A program made the translations under genes and the position numbers. Positions 1 to 11,345 of a stretch of 64,000 nt of DNA are shown piece after piece. How positions within the stretch are numbered: the stretch's first letter is position 1; each line of letters starts with the position of its first letter. The DNA is from Valencia hispanica. Taxonomy: Eukaryota; Chordata; Actinopteri; Cyprinodontiformes; Valenciidae. Where the stretch lies: the NCBI GenBank assembly GCA_963556495.2, contig OY747713.1, positions 26,351,961-26,415,960 of the forward strand. The letters are read 5' to 3'. Below the pieces are notes generated by a model, which saw only the letters and a list, made by a program, of their open reading frames with translations, searched no databases and was not told the DNA's origin.

Positions 1-1044
1 TGAAGGAGTAAGCTGGTCCAAGAGGGAATCAACCGAGTAAGCCAATGTTTTCAGATAAAACATCTAAATTATAAATTAAGTTTGACATTTTTTAAGTCAA
101 TTTATATCCATGAATAATTAAAATAATTAACTACAAAATGACATTTAAAAAAATAACCTGCCATGGTATGAAATGGTGTGTTAAAGGTATGAAGTACAAG
201 TAGGAAAAAAATAAATGGTGATGTAAGGGTATTAAATGGTGGTACAAATTGGCAAAGGGACGAACTGAGCCAGGACTCTCTGTATTTGCACATTTGTATT
301 TATTGAGAGGGCCTTGGCTGCCATTTGTTGACTTGATACTTTTTTGGTCCAGCTTCAGTTTCAAGCCTTAATAAAAGGCTTGAAACTAAATAGATAGAAC
401 ATGCACATTTGACTACGCTCAGTATATCTGCAGCGCTAAATCTACATAAGGTTTGCAGAGTGACTCATTTTCTTTCCTGTCATTCCTCCATGTGCATGCT
501 GAGACACTGACTTCATGAGAGATGCTAAAAGTAAACGCCTGCAAGACACAGACATCTACTCTGTAAATTTAAACAGAAGCGTAGGACAAATAAAAGCACG
601 ATAATTCACACCAACAGGTTCGACTGCTTGTCACATTTGGCAGCCATTCTGCTGTTTATCATAATTTTAATTTAGCTGAGGGCCAGTCAGTTAGAAATTC
701 GACTAAAAAGGAGTGGTAGAAACGTTGCCAGAGGTAGACAAAAATAGGGAGTTCGACTTAACAATAGTGCAACCTAATACAAGTTGAAGTAACACAGACG
801 TACCTGGCAGGGCTTTATCAGCCTGTTTTTTCTCTTTTTTTAGAGATAACAGTTGATTTATGCGGTGTTAATGATTGGGCACGACTGGAACAAACATCAT
901 ATCCTGACACAAACCCACCGAGGTACGAATGTGCTTCCAAATACATTTATGTATTTAAAGCATATTTCCAGGCAGTATAAATATGTATGTCAGGTCTGCA
1001 CATTGTACTATTTATCTTTCTTCCAACCGGGCCTTTTCACTTAC
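1..1044 (-). other. fam83h intron 2, partial
   Basis: This AT-rich intron follows the GTAAGT donor. No further FAM83 exon can be recognised before the window edge. It contains a perfect 13-nt-arm inverted repeat at 357-387. Confidence 0.6.
357..387. repeat. Perfect short inverted repeat
   Basis: The 13-nt arms at 357-369 and 375-387 are exact reverse complements around a 5-nt AT-only loop. Confidence 0.8.
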
Positions 1045-1377
1045 ATGGCGTGCATTCTTGATGAGTCTCCTGGCCTGCTCCTTAATGCTTGGCATTTCTG
1101 GGTCAGAAGGATTGACCAGAGTGGTGACCTCTGTGGGCCCAATGAAGCTGTGCTGTGGAAGCGGCCATCCCAAGTCCAGCCCCGGCGCAGCCAGGTCGGA
1201 CTCCATTGGCCAGTAGGTGTCAGAGGAGCCCTCTGCGTCCGGCCCTCCCTCATAATACGTAAGCTCGGGGGCGCCCGAGGGCTGTCTGGGTCCCTGGAGT
1301 GTGGACTTGATGTATTCAATTTCCGTCTGAGAAAGGAAACCCACCAGATCTGACGTCTGGAGGAAGTCAAAGTAGCC
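1045..1377 (-). CDS. fam83h: fam83h coding exon 2
   Basis: There are 111 codons between a TACCAG acceptor and a CAT|GTAAGT donor, in phase 0 at both ends. It starts GYFDFLQTSDLVGFLS and ends in the conserved SIKEQARRLIKNA stretch. In FAM83 proteins the next exon continues into the second half of the DUF1669 domain. Confidence 0.87.
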
Positions 1378-2391
1378 CTGGTACGACAACACAAACAAGT
1401 TCAGTGCACGATGAAAGCAACATAAAAAAAAACTGTGAAAAAGTGATTCGTCCCTTACTGTTTACTTCTGTTTTTGATTTTGAGTGATATTTGAATGATT
1501 CATACAAAAATAACTGGAATGAAAATGCACTTTTTAAATGAAAATTTAATTTCTTAAGGGAAAAAGAAATTCATATCAACCTTTGGCGACAATAATAACT
1601 GGCAATTAGCCTTTTAAATTACTCTGCAGAAATCTTCGTCTACTTTTCTTTTAAGAATGGTTTTAATTCAGCCACATTTTTGGATTTTAGAGCATGAACA
1701 CCTTGTTTAAGGTCCAGCCACAACATCACAATCGGATTTAGGTCATTAAGACATTGGCTTAGCCACTCCAAACATTTATTTATATTATTTTTTTATTTTT
1801 TTTACTAATTTAATTTAAATAGCTTATAATTCCGGACCTGAGTCCTAATTTCATAACATCACATCTAACATGAGATGGTATGACAATAAAAGTTCCTTGA
1901 ATCCTTGAATCCAAAACCTTCATTTAGTTCTTCTTGAGGCAGTCATAGGTGAACATTTTTAAAGTCTTCATGTAGACAGGTTCCATTCAGGTGATTTCTT
2001 CATTTTTCAGGTCTAACTAATGACTGGGGGTGTTAATGCATGATTTAACAAAAGGCCCATTTCGTTTGGATAGCGTTTTTCCCCTAATAAACAAAATTAT
2101 CATTTGAAAACTACGTTTGTAATTACTTAGTTGTTTTGTCACACATGATAATTTCTTTGAAGATATCAAACATTTATTATGAAAAGCTACAAAAGACAAA
2201 TGCTTTCCCCCCTGCATATGTTTAACACATTAGTCACATGCTGGCAAATGTGAAAGATTCATAGTTACCTGTACGTCATTTTCTATCAGAGTATCGATAG
2301 CTAGACGATAATCCTCGCGGTAGTGTGGGGGTAGATAGTTTGGGTCAAGCGGATTATCGCCAACCGATGAGCTCTGTGACCGGTGCGCCAT
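1045..2391 (-). CDS. fam83h: fam83h, 5' coding part (two exons, gene runs off the left edge)
   Basis: Two exons joined in phase 0 encode the first 152 residues of a FAM83 protein. The N-terminus (MAHRSQSSS, then GDNPLDPNYLPPHY) matches the FAM83H signature rather than FAM83A-G. The second exon carries the conserved FAM83 block: YWPMESD, LDLGWP, GPTEVTTLV and PSIKEQARRLI, which is the start of the DUF1669 pseudo-phospholipase-D domain. FAM83 proteins are known to anchor casein kinase 1 isoforms through this domain; FAM83H also organises keratin filaments and is linked to enamel formation in mammals. Splice sites are clean: donor at 2267-2268, acceptor at 1378-1379, donor GTAAGT at 1039-1044. 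The remaining DUF1669 exons and the long C-terminal exon lie left of base 1. Family assignment is secure; the H paralogue rests on the N-terminal signature. Confidence 0.85.
1590..1990 (-). mobile_element. Tc1/mariner-like relic in fam83h intron 1, split by a LINE-tail fragment
   Basis: The two halves (about 1600-1768 and 1913-1990) read like the reverse complement of a common fish Tc1 transposase region: ATTCAGCCACATTTTTGGA, then GCCACTCCAAA, then AAAACCTTCATTT. The reading frame is destroyed. Between them, about 1770-1912 looks like the AT-rich tail of a retroposon ending in TTCCTTGAATCC repeats. TCCAAA occurs at both junctions, consistent with a short target duplication. The family call rests on recalled consensus features, not on a search. 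Confidence 0.55.
2269..2391 (-). CDS. fam83h: fam83h coding exon 1 (start codon)
   Basis: There are 41 codons from ATG (2391-2389) to a CAG|GTAACT donor. The exon probably begins at 2430, where a pyrimidine tract and CTGCAG form an acceptor, so about 39 bases of 5' UTR precede the ATG and at least one upstream noncoding exon is expected. This ATG is chosen because it gives the conserved FAM83H N-terminus directly. Confidence 0.85.
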
Positions 2392-2430
2392 TGTTGGACT
2401 GGGTGTGGTCGAAAGTCAAATCAAAAGCCT

Positions 2431-5100
2431 CTGCAGGAAAGGTAAAAACAAGACAGCGAAACGGAGTTAACTTAGGAGTCTTAGAATCTGTACAGCAAAC
2501 ATGAAAGCACCCAGGTCCAAAGAAAAAGTGTATTTTCCTGTATTTAGATCACCTTGCTGTTGTAGTTGCACTCACTGTAATAACACTCCACTCCCTGATT
2601 AATGACAAACAATACAGTAATACAATTAAAAATCCCTGGTGAGAGAAAGGCTGCTTTGTGTTGGGATCCACAACAGGGCATGTTTCCTACAGCAAACAAA
2701 GCGACTGTTATTGGTGAATCAATGCTAGGGGATTAAAGGTAACTTCAGTTGATCACAGTTTTATTCCAATTTACTGACAGCTATAAAATATATTTATTAT
2801 AATTATATAAAATATAATTATCTGACTTTCTTACAGGGAATAGGATCTAATTTAATTCAGTCAAGTAAAGAAATGTCAGAGTATTGAGATTCATTCTCTT
2901 TCAAATTATCTTAAATTTGAGGATTTGATCAAAAGTAAATAAAAAGACCCATTTTGAAAGATACCCATTGGTTTTACAGTCTTTGATCACTCGGGTCTGT
3001 GTCATTGAACACCAAATCTGTTTTGGGCAATGAAACAATCCCATAATAATGCCAATGATTAACTCTATTGGTATTTGGCTTTTAGAATAAACTGTAAACA
3101 AGTCTTTGGACATAGAAAGAGCAGGAGGAAGAAAATACAATGGAAGGAAGACAGAAAGGAAAAAACACACATAAAAGAGGTGTGGGGAGAGGTGGGAAAG
3201 GCATGAGGAGGTGTATAGACAAGTCAGTTCTTACGTTTGCTAAACGAACTTGTCGTGCCGGTGCGTCATGCTTCATGTTACTAGTTGTTAGGCCTTGTCA
3301 AGAAAAGTCTTGCTCCAAGAACGCTGAGTCTGAAGGCTGCAATAAGTCTTCTCTAAGCTATCCCAGGACCTATAACTTACTTATAACCTGATGTGAAAGC
3401 AAGGTTGATTCTTTTTGCTCAAGTTCAACATTGCTGTCATACTAGTGTCCATGATTAGATTCATTGGGTGCAACACAAAAAGATAAAGTACATGTGACTA
3501 CTACTTACAGGATTTTGTTTGGTATTAGATAAAGACAGAAAAAATGATGAACGTCTTTAACAAACATTTCAGACTTGAACCAACTGCAATGTCCTCTAAC
3601 TGATAAGTTAATAGATTATATGGCTTGCTCACTATATAAAGTGATTAAAGCTAAATCTGAATTAAAACAAATCTATTAGGCCTTTTCCCCCCACAAATAA
3701 GCATATAGTCCCAACAGGAAGTCTGAAGAAATTCATCAAAGTATTTTCTTATTTTCTGAATTTAACTGGAAGTCTGGGTAAATTATCAGGGCGTGACATT
3801 GGCTCAGGCTGGGAGGGCTTGTACCTGCTATTAATGTAAGGATAATGTGCTCTGTGTAAACTTTCAGGAACAGTTCAGGGCTTGGTTATGGTGATAGCGA
3901 AGGGTACAAGTCCTAACCCACAAACAGTGGAAGAACCAATTTGATTCAGTGGACTGGTGAGTCATCCAGTAGCCTAGTGTGGCCTGGCCAGAGGGTAACA
4001 TTACACAAACTACAGCTTTGTGATTTATCTATGGACAAAATGGCTTATTTCCTGTTTATTCACTTATTTTAGGCCATGAAAGTCAGTCCTTTTTCTTCTT
4101 CTTCTTCTTCTTGGTTCTAGATTCCTGCTTATTTTCAAAGATTACGAACACCTAACTAACGTGGCCTTTTTATTTTGTTTTAAATTTTAAAATAAGCTGT
4201 AGCAGCTTTGTTGTCTTGAATGCAAACTAGGGTGCAGCTTCAGTGAAGCACATGCTAAAGGAAATGCATGTTGACCACAAATTGAACAATTTGTTTTGCT
4301 CTGTATGCAAACCTCAAATTATCAACCATGTTAGGTAACACAACAGCCTTAAACCAGCTTTTAGTCCCCCTAAAATAAAGGTATGGCTGCAGACATCAAA
4401 CTCAGCTAAATTATATATTATTCTTATCAAGAAATTATAAGTTTTAACATTTATTTTCTAGATTAAATTTACTGCAACGTCTAAGAAATTAAAACTGCAT
4501 TAAAAAGTTATGATAGAACATACTAAAATAATAAATAGGAAGATAGATAAAATTCTAAAACAAATATGTAATATTTGCTAAAATTGCTATTAACTACAAT
4601 CAAAATAAAAGAAGCAAGTAAAAAAAGTAAAAGGGCTGCTTTACATTTTTTAGTTTTTCTTAAAATGTGTTAATCCATTTTACCATAAATGTATTTTAGA
4701 CTAATTTAAATGAAGATAACATTGTCATGTAGGCATTGGCTGGTAATAGTTCTTTTTACAGGATACATACTTTGATTTAAGAAATCAAACAGCCACCATT
4801 ATTTCTATTTCTGATTAAATAATGCAACATTTGATTTTGACAGCTAAACGGGTCTCAGTTACAACATTTAACTCCTGATTTTAATACATAGACCTAAGCA
4901 AAAAGTATAAAATAAATTGCTTGCTCAAATTTTGTGATAGTTTTAAATTGCTTAATGGGCAGAATATTTCCCTTACCTTTATGTTTTTATAGAGTAACAC
5001 AAGTATATCAAGTTTATATTAGCTGGTTAATTAGCAACCTTTTCAGTTAGCTAGCCTCCAGTCAGCTTCTTTATAGAAATGTCAATTGAAGTATGCCAAT
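2431..5100. other. Non-coding, AT-rich; no gene seen
   Basis: If fam83h has an upstream noncoding exon, this is its first intron. Open frames here are short and lack family features. A (TTC)n run lies near 4093-4112. I see no RNA gene. Confidence 0.5.
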
Positions 5101-5159
5101 TGTAGTTTTAAATCCACGGAAAGTTTTTTTAAAAATGGGTCTTTTACTTTCCACAGCAA

Positions 5160-5345
5160 GTGTTCATGTTTTTTTCTTTGTTGTAAGCAAGGAGAACTGA
5201 TAGTAGCTTTTTCCCAGACTGCTGACCGGTACTGTGCAACAACAGGGGAGCAATGCTCCACCAGTCTTCAGTCTTTGCTCCATATGGCAGAAGAAAACTC
5301 CAGTCACTCCAATACCTTATCTGGCATTTCATTAAAAATAATATA
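5160..5345 (+). repeat. Short interspersed repeat, copy A (partner at 44.3 kb)
   Basis: It shares an ordered set of blocks with 44290-44465: a TTTCCCAGACTG-like start, a GCAAC...GG middle, then GAAAACTC(C/T)(A/G)GTC and TCTGGCAT(T/C)TCATTAAAA. Both copies lie in the same orientation. The family is unknown to me. Confidence 0.55.
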
Positions 5346-5452
5346 AACCATAGGATACTATGATTAGATTAGATTTTAAAACATTGGTAGACTTTTGCAG
5401 AGTCTAAAAGAGATTTCTTTATTGTTTCTCCTCATATTTGAGTCTTTGGAAA

Positions 5453-5480
5453 GATCTCTGTTGTTCGACCAACAGAGATC
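5453..5480. repeat. Short inverted repeat
   Basis: The 11-nt arms GATCTCTGTTG and CAACAGAGATC surround a 6-nt loop. Pairing continues outward after a one-base bulge. Confidence 0.7.
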
Positions 5481-5768
5481 CTTTTTTTCCTGTTTATTTT
5501 TAGAAGCAAAAACTTTCTACAATCCAGTTAAAAGGATGCGAAAGATGGCCCTGACTTTTTCTGGTATCACAAAGACTGATTATGCAACCATTTTTACAAA
5601 CCTTAACAACTTTTCCATGTTTGTCAATCTGAATTTAATCCATGTGATAAACTAACAAATAGCGGCAAACTATTTTGCGGTGGAGAGATATCTGTTTCCA
5701 AGAGTTTACAGTCTTTAAAGGGGCTTATTGTGTGCAACCAAACTTTTTCATAAATCATTAGTTTATTA

Positions 5769-6514
5769 CAGAGGTGGGTAGTAACTAATTACATTTACTC
5801 AGTTATATGCACTTAAGTAACTTTTTGGAAAAAAAATTGATTTTAGGAGTAGCTTTACTGCACCATACTTTTTACTTATACTTGAGTAATATTACTATGA
5901 TATATCGCTACTCTTACTCGAGTAAAATTTCTACTGTGAGTAAATTACTGAATTGACGAGAAACATGTTTTGTTTTTTGTTTTTAATACACCAGACACAG
6001 ACAGACGCCTGCAGTTTATTGAAGGAGATAATGTGTTTCTACAAAAACTTTGTTTTTATAGTGTCATTTTCTATCTGTTCAGCTTGCTGTTGCATTTTGA
6101 GGTCAAGTGAACATACAATAAATAACATACATTTTAACTGTTAGTACGTTTGAACTTTTTCTAAGATATATATATGTACATTAGCTGCTGTAAGTATTGG
6201 TATTATATTAAAAACTCATTGACTTAGAAAAGTGTTTCTTCTGCTGAAAAGTTGTTATTTTGTAAGTAGGTTATTTTTTTATTTTATTTTTTTTTTCATT
6301 TTGGTCTTTAATATACCAGATTTTGCCCGTATTGTTATATTTTTGTTTGTCTGATGGGACAATTAGAAAAATCAAGTCAAATATTTTTACCAGATACTTT
6401 TTTACTCTAGTAATTTTTTTGGACGGCTACTTTTTACTTTTACTTGAGTAAAAATATGTTGAAGTAGTGCAACTCTTACTTGAGTAAAATTTTTGGGTAC
6501 TCTACCCAACTCTG
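5769..6514. mobile_element. hAT-like non-autonomous element (GGGTAGAGTACC family)
   Basis: It begins CAGAGGTGGGTAG and ends with the near reverse complement (CTACCCAACTCTG). Both ends carry repeated ACTTGAGTAAAA / TTACTCAAGTAA motifs, typical of a widespread fish element. No transposase frame survives. Eight-base flanks do not match, so a target duplication is not confirmed. A second copy starts at 26093. Confidence 0.6.
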
Positions 6515-9240
6515 GAAGGGTTTTAGCCCTGAGGTGGTTATGAGCTAAGAGCCTGAGTCAAACACAAAGACACCAAACAGAGCGTGGCACTTTCTTCTTC
6601 ACCCTGCTCACTTGTGGGTCACTGCAGGATGAGGCAGTGGAGGAATACCACAAGGTAAGAGCTACGACACGTAGGATATCAAAACAGATACTGATGCTTT
6701 GTTTGCTGCTATGGCAACAGAAGTGTGCACCAAACTGTATGCACTGACACATGTTGGTGATCTGGAATTATGCATTTCTCTTCCAGGTAAGAAGCTTTCC
6801 CACATGAGGCAAAGCCAAACATAAATGTACCATAAACATAGCGGGCGTGAACAACTCAACCAGCTCAAGCCAGCAGGAAAAGACTGCGACAGACCTGAAG
6901 CGTGCGCACTGCAAACACATCAGTGGTTCATTTTCAGCATTCCTGCATGAGACAACAGAAACAAACCTAAAATTTAATCAGTCCAGATTTGGGAATGAAT
7001 TAAAAAAGGCTGAGGAGACACAAACTATCAAGAAGTATTGCTCTCTATCTGAACACGCCTCGCTGAACAAACACCAGGTTTGATCCGGCATGCTCCTTTC
7101 AGGTGTTATAACTCGTTGAGAATGGAGTACGAGCAGAATACCTGAGAACAGGTTTCAGGGGCTGTAACGTTCTGATGCTCGTGTCGGGACACCACAGTTT
7201 TTCCAGTATTGTCGGAGTGATGCATACAAACTGAGATAAATCCACACACTGAGCTTCTCTTGTCTCTCTGTAGATCATCACACCTCAACGCGGCTGTTGA
7301 ATGAAGCACAAAAGACGGCTCAAAGACAGATGAGCACGTATTGAATGTGACAACACTCGGCAGCTCACATCCTCGCGTTTTTTTGCGGCTAGAAAAACAG
7401 GTCCTCTGAGGTGCCCGTCATCTGTTCCAACTGCCTTCAGGCCTGCGGTCAGCTTATATGGAAAACTCAGCGGCCGAGGCAGGAAAGTATTTCTCCTCTT
7501 CCAGCTCCCCTCTTTCTAAAGCACGTTACTCCTCAAAAACAAACTATGCAAACAGACTTTGGCCTTTTCCAAAAGACATCCAAAGCAGAACAAGTTAATG
7601 AATGAGATGCAACCGCTGCCATATGGGAAATGTGACAAGATTCAATAAGAACACACACAGACACTGAAAAAACTGCTATTTAAGACCTTTTAAACTCAAA
7701 TTACAACCACATGTTGAGGCTATTTCTGCACAGTGAGTCACTCTGGCTGAATCAAGGATAAAAGCTGTAAAACAGAATGATTATGGGCATGTAGTTAAGC
7801 TACTATGCAAACCAGTCTTCCTTGCTCAACAGAAAGGGCTCTATAATCAAAAGGTTGGAATCTCCACTAAGCTCATCACAAAGAACACCAAAGCATGCAA
7901 AGCATTGTTCAAACAGGCCATGAGACATGCTTATAAAATGTATCTACTGGTTTAGAGATGCCTTGAGATATGCCTGGTGACTAGAATTTTTGGAGTTCTG
8001 GCTTTTTCGGCGCTGATCGGTGAATGACCAGTCGGAAAATAAAACTACAATGTTTTTTTTCTGATCACTAAAAGCATCATACATAATACGCCTTGCCAGG
8101 TTTCACGACAAAACCACTCTCCTGTGAGGAAGTTGTTACTGAGCACAGAAGACTCAAAGTTAGTTATTTTCAGTATCAATGAGGTGTTTCAAAATAAGTC
8201 AGAAGAAGCAGAGAGATGTAAGACGCTTTTAGGGGGGAAAAACTGTTTTCTAGAGGGACATGTCGACATTTCAATCAAACTACCACAGCAAGGAGTTATA
8301 TCAGCAAGCTGAATGTATTACAGGAAAGTTGATCAGTTTTATCCTTTGGAGGAATCCAACTCTGTCCGGCATGGAATATGTTTGAGAAAGAAATGTTGCC
8401 GTTCATGTACAAATCTCACAGTTAAATTAAGACATTCTGCACGGGAAATAGACACCTGGATAGCTGTTAGTCAGGTTAACAGTGCTAACCATGCAAAACG
8501 CTAATTTAAGATGCTAAAGACATCCCTGTAAAGTTAAAATATGACAATGATTTAACAATCTAACACGCAGCAGCAAATCAGCTTTTCTTCCTAAATATTT
8601 AGTGTGAGAGCTATAACATGTCTTGTTAAAGAAACTGCATTTGTAGTTTTTTTGTTGTTGTTTTATAATCTAACTTTGAGCCTTTTTAGAATATTTTTAT
8701 GGTTCTAAAAACATTTAATGTTAAGGCAGTTGGTCCGGAAAGTAAAAAGATAAGGATTTTATTTATAGGCTTTAAATAGATATCAGAATCAGCTAAAATT
8801 GGTTTAAGCAGAGTTTTGCAAAAGTGATGATGGGAAATAGGCTGCAAAACCTCTTTATCTGTGCATCTTTAATGTAAACAGTTTTTTCCCCCTGTGGTTT
8901 AGCTTTCCTTACAGTGCCTGCATGTTAAACAGGAGTGCACTCATGTTATTTCAACAAGTATTTGTTTCTTTCTGCCTTCAGTGGACTGGAAAAAAGGACA
9001 GCGCGGTTAACACAGAGCCTTCTGTCTGCTAACACCGTTCAGGTTTTGCAATGCACAGCAGCTACCTGGATGACTTCATCTGCATTTCACTTTTTTATTC
9101 CGCTCACTTAAAATAAAGAAAAACAATTAGAATAAGAGTTCAAGTTAGAACAAAAGTAAGAGTATGATTCAGAGAGAGTGATGAAAAGAGGAAATAGCCT
9201 ACTGCAGCAGATATTAGGCTATAGATAGAGGTGGAATAAG
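6515..9240. other. Non-coding stretch; no gene seen
   Basis: Only short, unconserved open frames are present, and no domain or splice-bounded exon is recognisable. Sequence composition is ordinary for the window. Confidence 0.45.
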
Positions 9241-9339
9241 TTATTGAAGTATTATAGCCGCTTTATGCAAATAGTTGTTTTGGCACAATTTTCCAGTTCG
9301 TACCTCCTTCACTTCGCAGCACAACTTGTTCCCTCTCTT

Positions 9340-9600
9340 GTTGTACCGACTGCTCTCCGCGGTCAAGCCACCGACACGGGCCTCCTTTCTCGTCCGAGCG
9401 TCACATTCCTCAGATCGGACAGGAGCTCCACCCAAACCGCCCCTCTCCGGAGCGTGCGCGGTGACCGCGTACTCGCTGCCCGGGCTGAGAGCTCCTCTCG
9501 GCGGTGTGTGATCCTCCGGGGCAGCCGCGGCAGAATCGCTGTGGATCAACGTTGCAAATGAGGAAAGAGCGGAGTGATTGCTGATAGGAAAGGCTTTCCC
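9340..9600. promoter_or_regulatory. GC/CpG-rich island, candidate promoter
   Basis: This stretch is rich in CG dinucleotides (clusters near 9357-9480 and 9500-9530) against AT-rich surroundings. Because GC-rich DNA has few stops, it opens long frames on both strands (about 9241-9747 minus, 9244-9561 plus) that match nothing I know. It lies about 7 kb upstream of the fam83h start exon, so it could be that gene's 5' noncoding exon and promoter. The link is inferred from position only. Confidence 0.4.
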
Positions 9601-10151
9601 ACCGGTGAGACTCCTCCCAAAGCAACAAGGACACAACATCATTGGAAGTTTGCTCCCTCTGCTTTGTTTCAAAAGTGGGCTTAGTGTCATGGATCCTGGT
9701 GTTTTATCAGTTCTTTCACGTATTTGACCTTTAACTCGCGCGCACATTGCAAACTTTGTACTTTAGTTTCAGAAATCAATTAAATTGCTTAATAAGTAAA
9801 ATAGAGCTATTATCTTGGACAGTAAGCTAAATATGCACATACAATAACATTTTATTACTTCCATTAATTCTTAATTGCAGTAGTTCCAAAAAAAACTCTG
9901 AGCCACCCTTCATTCTCTTGTATTTTGCTTCTAAAAATAACAAATTGGTACAAAAGTTTGTTTGAAATAGAAACAAAAGTGAAAAGCGTGCAAGTTCAGA
10001 GAATAGGATTCCTATGCATTTTTCAAATTGCCATTCCTTTAGAGCCAGTTTCAAAGAACAAATCCAAAAATTCACAATGAACATGGCAGATATTTCTGCA
10101 ACTATTAAGCTTTAAATTTGTGACCTGTCAAACCACAGATGGATTGATGAA

Positions 10152-10180
10152 AGGATGGATGGATGGATGGACGGACGGAC
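10152..10180 (+). repeat. (GGAT)n / (GGAC)n microsatellite
   Basis: Tandem tetranucleotides are visible directly. Fish RTE-like LINEs often end in such a tail, but no RTE coding sequence is attached here. Confidence 0.9.
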
Positions 10181-10344
10181 AAATAAATTGATGTAGTAAC
10201 ATATGAAATGATGAATTGATGAATTGATGGTGAGCAAATAAAGTGTAGACATACATATAGATGATGAATAAAAGATTAAAATGAAGGGACTGACTGATTA
10301 ACAACAAACAAACAAACAAGCCAAAAATGGACCAATCTAACTAC

Positions 10345-10558
10345 TGTCCTTGGGCAAGACGCCTCCTTGCCTACTGGTGGTGGTGGTCAGAGGGCCCGGT
10401 GGCGCCTGTGTGTACGGCAGCCTTGCTTCTGTCAGTGTGCAGCTGTGGCTACAGTGTAGCTCACCATCACCAGTGTTTGAACGACTGAATGTAGTGTGAA
10501 GCGCTTTGGGATCCTTTGGACTTGATAAAGCGCTATACAAGTACAGGCCATTTACCAT
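10345..10558 (+). mobile_element. 3' end of a fish LINE/SINE-type retroposon
   Basis: The segment GGGCCCGGTGGCGCC, then GCAGCTGTGGCTACAGTGTAG, and a terminal AAGCGCTATACAAGTACAGG block ending in CCATTTACCA is the typical 3' terminus of a high-copy fish retroposon. It encodes nothing. The family name is not certain from memory. Confidence 0.6.
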
Positions 10559-11129
10559 AGTAATAAATTGCTTTTTACAACTTAGGAAGAGCTGAGATGC
10601 AGATGAAGTTCATTATTCCATTTATAAAGATTCTTTAAAATAAAGCTCACAGCTTGTTTCTGAACGGAAAAAGAAATCCGACAGGTTATGCTAACCATCG
10701 AGTTGCACCGCATCTACCTTTAACAACTGGTTGTAAGAGTCTGGGAACTCAGCATGACCTCAGCACACCAAGAAGATTATGTGGTTGGTACAAGTTGTCC
10801 TTTTGTTTCTTACCAAAGTATTTCCTTTAAAATTGTTGCCAAACATTGAGCATCGCCCTATAAAGTTCTGAGGTTTTCACTCCATGCAACACTGTCCATG
10901 TGTAGAAAAGCCTTGGAATAAATTTTAACATTTTAAACATTAAAACATTACAAAATGACAATTTTTCACTCATTCTTTCAGAATAAGTGGCACTGCTAAC
11001 ACTTCCGAGAAATTAAATGTAACTGAAGAATATTTCTTTTAGATTTTACATTATTAAATTGATCAGAATGTGTATGGTATTTTATTTAGTTATCCATGAA
11101 TTTCTGTACCTTGGTGTACTAATATATGC

Positions 11130-11345
11130 ACAGAGCCATCTGTTAACCACTCTTCAAAATGGGAAAGACAGGAAAATATGCAATAAAACCAAAACATGTG
11201 TGAGGATCTTTATACGTTTAAAAATGGCTACAAGAAAACAACTGCCTACCTAAGTTTGCCCCCATCTGCAGCAAGGGCAATCACTTAAAAGTTTAAAACA
11301 GCTGGAACTGTGTGAAACAAGGCGTTTAGGAAGTACAAAGCCAAA
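11130..11345 (+). mobile_element. Tc1-like transposase N-terminus relic, copy 1
   Basis: CACTCTTCAAAATGGGAAAG, then a decayed helix-turn-helix reading (ATG at 11159, MGKTGK) and GTTTAAAACAGCTGGAACTG (residues like KFKTAGT), matches the start of a fish Tc1 transposase. Stops and shifts break it. It pairs with 13400-13590. Confidence 0.6.

Noticed and set aside
853..1353. 166-codon plus frame at the left edge
   Set aside because: It runs antisense to the conserved fam83h exon 2; only the minus strand shows family motifs and splice sites.
9241..9747. 168-codon minus frame in the GC-rich island
   Set aside because: Long frames on both strands are expected in GC-rich DNA. It has no domain and no family resemblance, and its composition looks translated from CpG-rich DNA.
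10337..10558. 73-codon minus frame as a gene
   Set aside because: It is antisense to a high-copy retroposon 3' end.
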